A stretch of 64,000 nucleotides of DNA. Source: Hamadaea sp013361475. GTDB lineage: Bacteria > Actinomycetota > Actinomycetes > Mycobacteriales > Micromonosporaceae. This document shows positions 1 to 8,201 of the stretch, one piece after another (position 1 is the first letter of the stretch; every line of letters starts with the position of its first letter). Below the pieces are notes generated by a model. The model made no database searches. It saw only the letters and a program-made list of their open reading frames with translations, and was not told the origin of the DNA. The position numbers were made by a program, and so were the translations under genes. The DNA lies in NCBI RefSeq assembly GCF_040654195.1, contig NZ_JBFAHM010000021.1, positions 1 to 64,000 of the forward strand. Direction: 5' to 3'.

Positions 1-2
1 TT

Positions 3-167
3 CAGCGCGAGATCGAGGACGCGCTGTCGGAGCGGATCCTGTTCAACGAGCTCAAGTCCGGGCAGAAGGTCGTCGTCGACTGCGAAGGCGACCCGGCCGA
101 CATCGAGAACGCGAAGCTCGTCTTCTTCGATCCTCGGGCGGCGGAAGGTCTGCTCTCGGCGAGCTGA
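3..167 (+). CDS. clpC: ClpC-type AAA+ chaperone, C-terminal end (partial)
   Basis: Only the last 54 codons are present; the gene enters from the left edge. The reading frame begins QREIEDALSERILFNEL and runs to TGA at 165-167. QREIEDxLSERIL followed by G-Q-x-V-V-V-D is the typical small-domain end of actinobacterial ClpC, the ATPase that unfolds substrates for the ClpP protease in the cytoplasm. The tail after this motif (CEGDPADIENAKLVFF and a short Ala/Ser end) is less typical and could belong to a second ClpC/ClpB-like paralogue. It converges with the multicopper oxidase gene across a hairpin terminator. Confidence 0.8.
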   Translation, partial: QREIEDALSERILFNELKSGQKVVVDCEGDPADIENAKLVFFDPRAAEGLLSAS

Positions 168-174
168 CCGCGGT

Positions 175-214
175 GGGTGGAGTGTCCAGCCCGGCGCGGC
201 CGGACGCTCCACCC
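175..214. terminator. Hairpin terminator between clpC and the multicopper oxidase
   Basis: A 13-bp stem (175-187 pairing with 202-214, one G-T wobble) encloses a 14-nt GC-rich loop, 8 bases after the clpC stop. A second, partly overlapping dyad reuses 182-192 with 224-235, so the element could act in both directions between the convergent genes. There is no clear T-tract, as is usual in actinomycetes. Confidence 0.7.
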
Positions 215-252
215 GTCAGCCCGGCTGGACACTCCCCGTCGGCATCGGCGGC

Positions 253-1892
253 TCAGACGACCTCGAGGTTGGCCATCATGCCCATGTCCTCGTGCTCGGC
301 GTTGTGGCAGTGGAACAGGTAGCGGCCCCGGTATCCGTCGAAGCGGGTGATGATCTCCGCCGACTCCCCCGGACGCAGGGAGATGGTGTCCTTCAGCCCG
401 GCATCCTGCGGCAGCGGCTCGCCGCCGCCGCGGGACAGGACGCGGAACCCGACGAGGTGCAGATGGACCGGGTGATGGACGTCGGCGATCAACCGCCACA
501 CCTCGACGTCGCCGAGGCGCGTAGTGACGTCGATACGGCTCGGATCGAACGGCCGGCCGTCGATGAGCCAGCCGTGGCCGCCTCGCATCCGGCCGGCCCG
601 GAATGCGAGATCCCGCACCACCGTCGCCGACGACCGGTCCCACTCCGGCAGGTCATCGGCGAGCTTGTCCGGGATGCGCGCGCCCGCGCCACGGCGTACG
701 AGGTGGAACTGCAGAACATCGGCCGTGCGTCCGGTTCCCAGGCGGTTGACCAGCCGAACCCGTGAGCCGACCGGCATACCGCCGAAGTCGATCAGCACGT
801 CGTATCGTTCGGCCGGCGCTATCAGCAGCTGCTCGTGGGTACCGGGGCGGCGAGCAGCCCCTGGTCGGCGCCGATCTGGATCAAGGACAGCGGGCGTCCG
901 TCCTCGGCGACGGCCGCCAGGTCGTAGTGCCGGGCGTTGGAGGCGTTGAGGATGCGCAGCCGGTACACGCCGGTGTCCACCTCGTGCACCGGCCATGGCG
1001 CGCCGTTGACGAGGATGACGTCACCGAGGACCCCTCCCAGGTACGCCTCTTCGACACCGGCCTCGCCCAGCAGGGCCGGATCCAGAGCCGGGTACGCCAG
1101 CCGCCCGGCGGCGTCGAAGGCGCGGTCGGCGATCATGAGCGGCACTTCGTGGTCGCCGCGCGGTAGGTCCACGGCGTCCTCGATGTCGTCGCGCACGAAG
1201 TGCATCCCGGCCAGACCTTGCCAGATCGCCGGTCCGGTGAAGTCCATGCGGTGGTCGTGATACCACAGCATCGTCGCCCGCTGGTCGAGCGGAAACTCAT
1301 ACGCACGTTGCGTGTTCGAGACGACGGCCCGGGCGTCCGCCATGCCCTCTCCGGCAGAACTGTGTCCGGCAGAACTGTGTCCGGCAGAGCTGTGTTCGGC
1401 GGAACCGTGGCCGGCGTGCTCCCCGAGCGCCGCCCACGCGGCGGGAAGAACGAGATCGGTCGGGTAGCCGTCGTGCGCGGCCGGGGTACGCCCGCCGTGA
1501 AGATGAACCACGGTCGGCACCGGCAGCTCGTTGCGATGGGTCACGACCACCGGACGGCCCCGGCGGGTCTCGATGGTGGGGCCGGGAAAGACACCCCCGT
1601 ATGTCCACATCGGTGTGCCGATACCGGGGAGGACTTCCAGGGTGGTCTCACGCTGGGTGATCTCGTACCGGTCGGTTCCACCCGCGATGCTGACCGGTCT
1701 GAGCACCGGCGGCAGCGGCAACGGAACCGTGAACGGCGGTGGCAACGGCAGGCCGCTGCGCAGTTGGGCGCCGGTGACCGCCGGACGCCGGGACAGCGCC
1801 GCGCCTGTGGTCAGCCCGGCCGCGGCCAGCAGACCGAGCGCCCCACCGATGCCCAGCACTCGGCGTCTGGACATGGCTTGGTTCCTACTCAT
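253..1892 (-). pseudogene. Tat-exported multicopper oxidase, interrupted by a one-base frameshift
   Basis: The product should be a periplasmic/extracellular laccase-like multicopper oxidase (CotA/bilirubin oxidase type). The first part (1892 down to about 840) has a Tat signal (MSRRRVLGIGGALG), the first copper motif HLHGG (residues 130-134) and WYHDH (210-214). The second part (about 840 to 253) has HPVHLHL and the terminal HCHNAEHEDMGMM, so all four copper-ligand blocks exist, but in two frames. Near 836-843 one base is missing: the family motif continues from GLLAAPV to THEQLLIAPAERYDV only if a base is restored. The start at 1892 has a strong GGAGGG site and overlaps the upstream membrane-protein gene by 8 bp. 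A His/Ser/Ala-rich insert (residues about 158-182) is encoded by four 15-bp repeats. If the frameshift is real, the copper centre cannot form. Confidence 0.85.
1351..1410 (-). repeat. Four tandem 15-bp units inside the oxidase gene
   Basis: Units begin at 1351, 1366, 1381 and 1396. The first two are identical, the third differs by one base, the fourth is degenerate. They encode repeated GHSSA-type pentapeptides in a His-rich loop between the first two copper motifs. Such a tract can expand or contract by slippage and may bind metal. Confidence 0.9.
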
Positions 1893-2331
1893 CGCCGCCC
1901 TCCGTACGCGCGATCGGCCGCAACGGTCCGCGCCACACGGCGACGAACTGCACGGTGAGTCCGGCGATCGTCAGCACACCCAACGGAAGGTGGAGCCACA
2001 GCGCGCCGTCCATGCCCGCGAAGTACTGCACCGTCTCCGCCGCGACCAGGCCGAGCGAGGCGAGGAACAGCCCACCTCGACGCCATCGGATTCCGAGCAC
2101 GGCCGTCGCGATCACCTGCAGGTAGCCAAGCGAGGTGACGACGTCAGCGCCGACGGCATGCCAGCGCAGGCCGTCGAAACTGCCACTCAGGTACACCCCG
2201 GCGAACACAGGCTGACCGATGATGGCGACCAGGTGTGTGCTGACGACGGCTCGCACGACCCAGCCGGCGAGACTCGTCCGGTGCGCGACCTCGACTCGGG
2301 CCGTGCGTACGCTCGTGGTCGCGGTGACCAT
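1885..2331 (-). CDS. Small four-helix membrane protein upstream of the oxidase
   Basis: 148 aa, unrecognised family. Four hydrophobic segments are visible, at roughly residues 25-48, 60-82, 85-107 and 113-133, with a basic C-terminal tail (RGPLRPIARTEGGDE). ATG at 2331 has a good AGGAGG site. It sits 33 bp downstream of the NTF2-like gene and overlaps the oxidase start by 8 bp, so it is probably translated with the oxidase. A role as membrane partner of the oxidase is only a guess from context. Confidence 0.75.
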   Translation of the reverse strand: MVTATTSVRTARVEVAHRTSLAGWVVRAVVSTHLVAIIGQPVFAGVYLSGSFDGLRWHAVGADVVTSLGYLQVIATAVLGIRWRRGGLFLASLGLVAAETVQYFAGMDGALWLHLPLGVLTIAGLTVQFVAVWRGPLRPIARTEGGDE

Positions 2332-2364
2332 GCGCGTCCTCCTGATTTCGTCGCGGCGTCGCCG

Positions 2365-2805
2365 TCAGGGTTCGAGGTCGACGATTCCCTTGCCGCTGCG
2401 AACGTCCAGCGGTACGGATACCTGGTCGTGCGAGATCAGCCACGCCCCGTCGACCTTCCGGAGGCAGTAGGTGATCCGCACCCACATGCCGGTCGTCGCA
2501 GTCCCGTCCTTGACCGTGCCGCTCAGGCGGGCGAAGGCGTGCCCGAAGGCGACCTCGTCCCCGACCGTGACCGCGAGGTCGCGGACCTCGTACCGCACGT
2601 CCTCGAACACGGCGAACACCCTTGCCCAGTTCTCGAGCTTCGCGTCGATGCCCACGTGCTGCAGCGGCGGCTCGACGTCGAAGGACACGACGTCGGTCGA
2701 ATAGGGCTCCTTCAACGCGTCCAGATCCTTGGCGCGCAGCCCGTCGACGATGGTGTCGATCAGGCGGCGGATCTCGGCTTCGTCTCGTTCCTGCTGCGTT
2801 TCCAT
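2365..2805 (-). CDS. NTF2-like (SnoaL/DUF4440-type) small protein
   Basis: 146 aa cytoplasmic alpha+beta-barrel protein. The N-terminal helix (IRRLIDTIVDGLRAKDLDAL), the central YSTDVVSFDVEPPL and the C-terminal strand pair (WVRITYCLRKVDGAWLISHDQVSVPLD) follow the SnoaL-like/ketosteroid-isomerase-fold pattern. Members often act on small ligands, and substrate cannot be read from the sequence. ATG at 2805 is preferred over 2814 because AAGGA lies 8 bases upstream of it; 2814 has its purine tract directly abutting. First gene of the leftward set opposite the LysR regulator. Confidence 0.8.
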   Translation of the reverse strand: METQQERDEAEIRRLIDTIVDGLRAKDLDALKEPYSTDVVSFDVEPPLQHVGIDAKLENWARVFAVFEDVRYEVRDLAVTVGDEVAFGHAFARLSGTVKDGTATTGMWVRITYCLRKVDGAWLISHDQVSVPLDVRSGKGIVDLEP

Positions 2806-2864
2806 GTGCTCCATCCTTCGCGGTCGTGTTCTCGCTTCGCCCTCGACGTTATGACTGCAGAGCT

Positions 2865-2878
2865 ATCTTGTCTAAGAT
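2865..2878. promoter_or_regulatory. Candidate LysR operator in the divergent promoter
   Basis: A perfect inverted repeat, ATCTT-N4-AAGAT, lies about 60 bp upstream of the NTF2-like gene and 36 bp upstream of the LysR gene. LysR-type regulators usually bind AT-containing interrupted dyads in exactly such divergent regions. The 99-bp region is also clearly richer in A+T than its surroundings. Confidence 0.55.
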
Positions 2879-2913
2879 CAGTATTGCTATGGCGTTATGT
2901 ACTCGGGAGCATG

Positions 2914-3810
2914 ATGGACCTGCACTCGCTCAGTCAGTTCCTGGTCGTGGCGCGCCTGGAGCACCTCAGCCGGGCCGCCGAGGAGCTGCGAGTCGCCCAG
3001 CCGTCGTTGAGCCGGACCATCGCCCGGCTGGAGGCCGAACTGGGTGTGCCGCTGTTCGATCGCAGTGGCCGCCTGCGCCTGAACGACACGGGCAAGATCT
3101 TCCGGCATCACGTCGAACGGGCCCTCGGCGAACTGGACGCGGGGCGCCGAGCCGTCGCCGACGCCACCAGCCAGGGACTCGGCACCGTCCGGCTGGCCTC
3201 GGAGACGTTCCTTACCTTGACCGGGCCGCTGGCCGTCTACAAACGAGCCCATCCCGCCGCCGAGGTCGAACTCCACTGGTCCCCCGCCGATGACATGGCC
3301 CGCCGGCTCCGCGCGCAGGAAGTCGACCTGTGCCTTGCCTCGCAACCGATCCACGCCGACGGGCTGGAAGCCAGGCCGCTGTTCCGGGAGGCGGTGGGCG
3401 TGGGCACGCCCCTCGGCCATCCGCTGGCCGGACGCCGGTCGGTGAGCATCGACGAACTGGCGGACGAGCCGTTCGTCACCGCCCGCAAGGGGCATTGGCT
3501 CCGCCGGCTGCTCGATCGGCTGTTCGCCGCACGAGGCCTCACCCCGCGAATCGTCTGTGAGAGCGACGAACACAGCGCCATCGCCGACCTGATCAGTGCG
3601 GGACTCGGCATCGGCCTGGTGCCCGCCCTCGCTCTCCGCAGCTCCACCCGGGCCCCCGCCGCCTGGGTCGACGTGGAGGATCCCGACTGTTTTCGCACCG
3701 TCACCCTCTACTGGGGAGCCGACAGCCACCTGTCCACCGCGGCGGAGCTGATGCGTACGACCATCACCGACTGGAACTGGCCGACCGGCCCGGCAGCCGA
3801 GCGCGGTTGA
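2914..3810 (+). CDS. LysR-family transcriptional regulator
   Basis: 298 aa. The N-terminal winged helix-turn-helix (LSRAAEELRVAQPSLSRTIARLEAELGVPLFDR, residues about 17-50) is canonical. The rest is a LysR substrate-binding domain, with a typical GLGIGLVPA near residue 230. ATG at 2914 follows GGGAG at 2905-2909; ATG at 2911 is one codon earlier and less well spaced. The open frame continues far upstream, but there it is antisense to the neighbouring genes and lacks LysR homology. It is divergent from the NTF2/membrane/oxidase set and probably controls it and itself. The effector is unknown. Confidence 0.92.
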   Translation: MDLHSLSQFLVVARLEHLSRAAEELRVAQPSLSRTIARLEAELGVPLFDRSGRLRLNDTGKIFRHHVERALGELDAGRRAVADATSQGLGTVRLASETFLTLTGPLAVYKRAHPAAEVELHWSPADDMARRLRAQEVDLCLASQPIHADGLEARPLFREAVGVGTPLGHPLAGRRSVSIDELADEPFVTARKGHWLRRLLDRLFAARGLTPRIVCESDEHSAIADLISAGLGIGLVPALALRSSTRAPAAWVDVEDPDCFRTVTLYWGADSHLSTAAELMRTTITDWNWPTGPAAERG

Positions 3811-3857
3811 CGCAACCAAACGGTTGCGATACGTTCGAGTTGCAACCAAGTAGTTGC
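3807..3857 (+). promoter_or_regulatory. Promoter with two dyad operators upstream of the DUF899 gene
   Basis: TTGACG (3807-3812) and TACGTT (3830-3835) are separated by 17 bp, matching the main vegetative sigma-factor pattern. The spacer holds a perfect dyad GCAACC-AAAC-GGTTGC (3812-3827). A second dyad GCAAC-N6-GTTGC (3842-3857) sits at the expected transcription start. Dyad centres are 30 bp apart, about three helical turns, which suggests cooperative binding of a dimeric repressor of TetR, MarR or similar type. Confidence 0.7.
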
Positions 3858-3898
3858 CAACGACCGCGTCCCCGGACGCGTTGACGGGAGGAGACGAG

Positions 3899-4687
3899 AT
3901 GACCGTCGTGGGAAACCTGCCCGAGGTGGTGTCACCCGACGAATGGCTGGCGGCCCGGAAGGAACTGCTTCAGCGCGAAAAGGAGCTGACCAGGGCCCGC
4001 GACCAGGTCAACGCCGCACGCCGGCGGCTGCCGATGGTACGCATGGACAAGCCGTACGCGTTCGAGGGTCCGGACGGGCAGGCGAGCCTCCTCGACCTGT
4101 TCGACGGGCGTACGCAGTTGGTCATGCACCACTTCATGTTCGCGCCGGAGTGGGACGCGATGTGCCCGAGCTGCGCCTCGGCCGCCGACGGGATCGCCGG
4201 CCTGCGGCAGTTGCACGTCCGCAACACCACACTCGTCGCGGTGTCCCGAGCGCCGTACGCGAAGATCGCCGCCTTCCGCGAGCGGATGGGCTGGACGTTC
4301 CCCTGGTACTCCTCGTACGGGACCGACTTCGGCTACGACTTCCACACCGTGTTGGACGATCGGGTCGCCCCCGTGCTGCTGCACTATCGCACCGAGGCGG
4401 AGCTGGCCGAGGCCGGGACACCGTGGACCGGCGGACCGTGGACGGAGAGCATGCGCGGCACGGAGATGCCTGGCCTCAGCACGTTCCTGCGGCTGGGCGA
4501 GGAGGTCTTCCACACCTACTCCACATACGGCCGCGGGATCGAGGAGTTCCACAACGGCGACCAGTACCTCGATCTCACCGCGCTCGGCCGGCAGGAGCCC
4601 TGGGAGGAGCCTCAGGGACGAGCGACTCCGCTCGGCTTGGCGGTCGGCGGTCCGAATCTGCGCCTGCCCGACGAGTACGACGTCTGA
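3899..4687 (+). CDS. DUF899 thioredoxin-fold family protein
   Basis: 262 aa. The pattern VVSPDEWLAARKELLQREKE at the start, the DGRTQLVMHHFMF strand, CPSCASAAD (a CxxC pair) and the YGRGIEEFHNGDQYLDLTALGRQE block are hallmarks of DUF899, a thioredoxin-like family of uncertain biochemical role. ATG at 3899 is preceded by GGGAGGAG. It stands alone, downstream of a promoter covered by two dyads, so it is probably repressed until a signal appears; no obvious cognate repressor gene flanks it. It converges with the Ig-repeat surface protein. Confidence 0.9.
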   Translation: MTVVGNLPEVVSPDEWLAARKELLQREKELTRARDQVNAARRRLPMVRMDKPYAFEGPDGQASLLDLFDGRTQLVMHHFMFAPEWDAMCPSCASAADGIAGLRQLHVRNTTLVAVSRAPYAKIAAFRERMGWTFPWYSSYGTDFGYDFHTVLDDRVAPVLLHYRTEAELAEAGTPWTGGPWTESMRGTEMPGLSTFLRLGEEVFHTYSTYGRGIEEFHNGDQYLDLTALGRQEPWEEPQGRATPLGLAVGGPNLRLPDEYDV

Positions 4688-4762
4688 CCAGCGCCCGGCC
4701 GCCGGATGACCGATCACGGCCGACCGCCCGGCGCGGCCGCCGAGCGTACAGCGAAGAACCCG

Positions 4763-6001
4763 TCACACTTCCTGCAGGCCGCGACGGCGCAGGACGAACA
4801 GCAGCGCGACGCCGACGAGCACCAGGACCACGCCGCCGCCGAGGATCAACCGCAGGCCGGTGCCGGTCACCGGCATCCATCCCGGCGACTCGCTGGGGCT
4901 GGTGCTGGGCGACGCCGGGCCGGTGCCCGCTGCCGTCGGTGACGGGCTCGGTGGGTCGATCGGCGTCCAGCTCACCGTGTTGTCGGTGCTGGTCGACGCG
5001 GTGTTGCCCACCCCGGCCGAACTGGTCGCCGCACTGGCCGCGATGGCCGCGGTCACCGTGCCGGCGGTGGTCATACCGGTGACGGTCACCGTGTACTGCG
5101 CGCCGCTCCCGCTGACGACCGCGGCGAGAACGCCGCCCGCAGTGCTGCTCACCAAGCTGACGTCGCCCGCGTCGAACCCGGTGACCGGCTCGCTGAACTT
5201 CACCGCGAACACGATCGACGCCGTCGACGTCGGATCGGTCTGGTCCGGTCCTTGATCGATCGTCACTCCGGGCGCCACCGGGGTCCAGGTCACCGTGTTG
5301 TCGCTGCTGGTCGACGCGCTGCTCGGGTTGCCCGCCGCGTCGGTCGCCGCGCCCGCGCCGATCGACGCCACGACCGTGCCGCCGGTGGTCATTCCCGTGA
5401 CCTTCACCGTGTACGCCGTACCACTGCCACTGACGGCCGCCGTGAGGGTGCCGCCGGCAGTGCTCCCGGCCAAGCTGACGTCGGCCGCGTCGAACCCGGT
5501 GACCGGCTCGCTGAACGACACCGCGAACACGATCGGCGCCGTCGACGCCGGGTCGGTCTGGGTCGGCGCCTGGTCGATGCCGACGGTCGGCCCGGCGACG
5601 TCCGGTGTCCAGGTGACCGTGTTGTCGCTGCTCGTGGACGCGTCGCTCGGTTCGCCGCCACCGTTGGTCGCGGCACCCGCCGGCACACTGGCCACGACCG
5701 TGCCGCCGGTGGTCATTCCCGTGACGTTCACCGTGTACGCCGTACCACTGCCGCTGACGACCGCGGCGAGAGTGCCGCCGGCTGTGCTGCCGGCGAGACT
5801 CACATCGGCCGCGTCGAAACCAGTGACCGGCTCGCTGAAGGTCACCGCGAACGTGATCGGCGCCGCCGAGGCCGGGTCGGCTTGCGACGGGCCTTGGTCG
5901 ACGGTGACCGTCGGCGCGGCCGCGTAGGCCGACGCGGCGAGGAGGGGACTCAGCGCGATGGTCGTGCCGAGGACAAACGCGATGGTGGCGCGAGCGGACA
6001 T
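4763..6001 (-). CDS. Wall-anchored surface protein with three Ig-like repeats
   Basis: 412 aa. Layout: Sec signal peptide (1-28, ending ASAYA), three near-identical Ig-like domains of about 105 residues (30-133, 138-243, 246-347; each with FAVxFSEPVTGFDAxDVSL and a VTGMTTxGTV strand), a Pro/Ser/Thr-rich linker (348-374), MPVTG (376-380), one transmembrane helix and an RRRG tail. This is the sortase-substrate plan, with Met in place of the usual Leu of LPxTG. It probably projects from the cell wall as an adhesive or spacer protein. No sortase gene lies in the window. It is divergent from the next gene. Confidence 0.85.
   Translation of the reverse strand: MSARATIAFVLGTTIALSPLLAASAYAAAPTVTVDQGPSQADPASAAPITFAVTFSEPVTGFDAADVSLAGSTAGGTLAAVVSGSGTAYTVNVTGMTTGGTVVASVPAGAATNGGGEPSDASTSSDNTVTWTPDVAGPTVGIDQAPTQTDPASTAPIVFAVSFSEPVTGFDAADVSLAGSTAGGTLTAAVSGSGTAYTVKVTGMTTGGTVVASIGAGAATDAAGNPSSASTSSDNTVTWTPVAPGVTIDQGPDQTDPTSTASIVFAVKFSEPVTGFDAGDVSLVSSTAGGVLAAVVSGSGAQYTVTVTGMTTAGTVTAAIAASAATSSAGVGNTASTSTDNTVSWTPIDPPSPSPTAAGTGPASPSTSPSESPGWMPVTGTGLRLILGGGVVLVLVGVALLFVLRRRGLQEV
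4961..5914 (-). repeat. Three direct repeats of about 315 bp encoding the Ig-like domains
   Basis: The repeats share long identical stretches at DNA level, for example around the codons for SEPVTGFDA and for SGSGTAYTV in each copy. Recent internal duplication or gene conversion is likely, and such arrays are prone to copy-number change and assembly collapse. Confidence 0.85.
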
Positions 6002-6025
6002 GCGGCTATCCCCGGGGAATCGTCG

Positions 6026-6054
6026 TTGACGGATATCTCAGGCTACCCTAGTGT
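6026..6054 (+). promoter_or_regulatory. Vegetative-type promoter for the gene starting at 6097
   Basis: TTGACG (6026-6031) and TAGTGT (6049-6054) are separated by 17 bp. A start around 6061 would leave an untranslated leader of about 36 bases before the GTG at 6097. Confidence 0.55.
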
Positions 6055-6096
6055 CTCCAGGTAGTCAGGTCACCTTACTACCTTCGGGGGCGCGCT

Positions 6097-7593
6097 GTGT
6101 ACCTCGTCTTGGTCGGCATCACGGTCGCCGCCGGAGTGGCGGTGTGGTTCGGCCTGTACGCCGGAGTGCTCGCACTCACCCGGTCGCCGAAGGTACGGCC
6201 GGCGGCGTCCACACCCGACCTGGGCGACGAGACGCCGGCCGTGGCCGGCCTGCTGGCCAGCGGATGGCGTACGCCGGCCGACGCCGGGCAGGCCACCCTG
6301 CTCGATCTGGCCGGGCGCGGGCTGATCGAGCTACGCCAGCCGGGTCGCGACGCGACACAGACGACAGTCCAGGTGAACCGGTCGGGTTCCCGCGACGGGC
6401 TCACCGCGTACGAGCGCATGGTGCTGGACCGGGTCGAAGGCGTGGCACGCACCGGCCCGGCGCCGGTGAGCGCGTTGACGTTCCGGGACGAGGGCGCCGC
6501 GCGTTCGTGGCACCGCCGGATCCAGGCGGAGGTCGTCGCCGACGCCCGCCGACGCGGCCTGTCCCGGCGGCGCTTCGGCGCCTGGGCGATCACCGTGCTC
6601 GCCGTGACCGGGATCGCCATCGGCATCGGCATCGCCGCCGTGGCAGTGGTCACCGCGCCGGCCGACGACGAGGGCGACACGGCGAAGTTCGGCATGATCG
6701 TGGGGCTGGCCCTCGCCGCGTACGGGCTGCGGTATCCCGGCGAACGCGACACCCCGGCCGGACGGGCTCGGGCCGCGCACTGGCTGGGCGTACGCCAGTG
6801 GATCCAGGCGCAGCCGGCGTTGGCGTACCAGCCGCCCGCCGCGGCGGCGTACTCCAACGGCTACCTGCCGTACGCCGCGGCGCTGGGCACGGCCCGGCTG
6901 GCCGGCGCCGTGCTGGATCTCGGGATGGGCAGCCGGAACTCGGCCTGGTCCCGACACGGCGGGCAGTGGCACCGCGTACGCGTCAGCTATCCCACCAACT
7001 ACCGCCGCTACGGGCGAACGGTGTGGCAGCTCGCCTCGCAAGCCGTCCTGCGGCTGGCAGCGGGCATCGCGCTCGTCGTCTTCTACGACCGGCCGCGTGG
7101 GTGGCTCGCAGCCGTCTCCCCCCAGCTGCAGACGGATGTCTTCGACCTCCTTGAGCCGGCCTTCGTCGTCGTCGGCGTCGCCCTCCTCGCCTCCGGCGCT
7201 TACCTGCTCGTACGCACCCTGCTCGACGTCACGATGCGGCGAACCGTCACCGGCGAGATCGTCTGGATCGAGTCGTGGCGCGCCGACGACGGAGAGCGGC
7301 GCTCCTACCTCGCCATCGACGACGGGCCAGGCGAACGGACGAAGGCCTGGGTGATCGCCGAGGCCGACGTGCGGCCCTACCACCATGGCGACACGGTCCG
7401 TGCGCTCGTCCGGCCGTGGAGCCGGCGAGTCCAGCGGCTGCAGATGGTCCAGCGCGGACGCCGTCCGGCCGAGGTGGCCGACGAGAAGGACATGGACCAG
7501 CTCATGACCACTCTCGTACGCGACCGGGTCGCCGCGGCGGCCACCCGCTCCCGGACTTGGATCGAGCGCGTCGCCGACGTCCTCGGCGGCTGA
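6097..7593 (+). CDS. DUF2207-like membrane protein
   Basis: 498 aa. A first transmembrane helix (residues 2-26) is followed by a cytoplasmic region with PAVAGLLASGW and TLLDLAGRGLIEL, the pattern seen in DUF2207-type predicted membrane proteins. Further helix clusters lie near residues 165-215 and 320-375, and a soluble C-terminal domain follows (about 385-498, VTGEIVWIESWR and a beta-rich stretch). GTG at 6097 is preceded by CGGGGG. The biochemical role of the family is unknown; a cell-envelope location is clear from the hydrophobicity. Confidence 0.75.
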   Translation: MYLVLVGITVAAGVAVWFGLYAGVLALTRSPKVRPAASTPDLGDETPAVAGLLASGWRTPADAGQATLLDLAGRGLIELRQPGRDATQTTVQVNRSGSRDGLTAYERMVLDRVEGVARTGPAPVSALTFRDEGAARSWHRRIQAEVVADARRRGLSRRRFGAWAITVLAVTGIAIGIGIAAVAVVTAPADDEGDTAKFGMIVGLALAAYGLRYPGERDTPAGRARAAHWLGVRQWIQAQPALAYQPPAAAAYSNGYLPYAAALGTARLAGAVLDLGMGSRNSAWSRHGGQWHRVRVSYPTNYRRYGRTVWQLASQAVLRLAAGIALVVFYDRPRGWLAAVSPQLQTDVFDLLEPAFVVVGVALLASGAYLLVRTLLDVTMRRTVTGEIVWIESWRADDGERRSYLAIDDGPGERTKAWVIAEADVRPYHHGDTVRALVRPWSRRVQRLQMVQRGRRPAEVADEKDMDQLMTTLVRDRVAAAATRSRTWIERVADVLGG

Positions 7594-7626
7594 CCGGCGA
7601 CGAGGGCGCGCCCCCGGTGGGCGAGG

Positions 7627-7938
7627 CTATCGGGTCAGCTGACGCCGGGCCTGCGCCCGCCACAGGTCGTTCGTCGGCCGGGCCAGCTCGGTCAGCTCCC
7701 GTTCCCAGCCGTTGTCCACCGGTACGGACGCCGCCGCGCACGCCGCCCGGGCCGCCTCGACGCTCACCGCCAGCACCACCAGCGCCTCCTGCCCGGAGGT
7801 GAGCACGATGCGCGCACGCCGCTTACCCAGGTACTCGATGGCGGCCACCGCTTCGTCGTTCGCGGCGGCGAACGCGGCGACCACAGTGGTCAGTTCTTCG
7901 GTCCCGAGCGATCGGCCGAGATCAGAGATCATCCCCAT
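7627..7938 (-). CDS. Small hypothetical protein
   Basis: 103 aa, no family recognised. It is soluble and Ala-rich, with a helical N-terminal half (DLGRSLGTEELTTVVAAFAAANDEAV) and a predicted beta segment (ARIVLTSGQEALVVLAV). Coding bias is normal for the region. Start at 7938 or, two codons on, 7932. It converges with the DUF2207-like gene and diverges from the kinase gene. Confidence 0.6.
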   Translation of the reverse strand: MGMISDLGRSLGTEELTTVVAAFAAANDEAVAAIEYLGKRRARIVLTSGQEALVVLAVSVEAARAACAAASVPVDNGWERELTELARPTNDLWRAQARRQLTR

Positions 7939-8201
7939 GGCCCATGCCTACCAAAGCTCCCTCCGGGTCGCCGAGCGAGATCGCGCCGACACCAGCCTCA
8001 GCCGAAAACCTGAACCGCTGCGGAAAGGCGCTGGTGGGACGCGGGCGCCGACCGGTCCGTGGGGCGAGCCCGCATGCTCGGACAATGTCCGAACGGCCGA
8101 CCTCATACTCGCCTGAACGGACACACGAGGATCTGCAACGAATTGATCACAACGTGTCAGTAGGTGAATCTCTCAACCGGTTGGTGGGTACATCGTTCCT
8201 C

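Noticed and set aside
836..843. Programmed ribosomal frameshifting in the oxidase
   Set aside because: There is no slippery heptamer or downstream structure that I can see, and family members are single-frame; mutation or sequence error is simpler.
1351..1410. Tandem repeats as a possible CRISPR
   Set aside because: The units are contiguous without spacers and encode an in-frame peptide repeat.
1531..2913. Upstream extension of the LysR gene in the same frame
   Set aside because: The extra 460 codons are antisense to the oxidase, membrane protein and NTF2-like genes and lack any family pattern; the LysR domain begins right at 2914 with a ribosome site.
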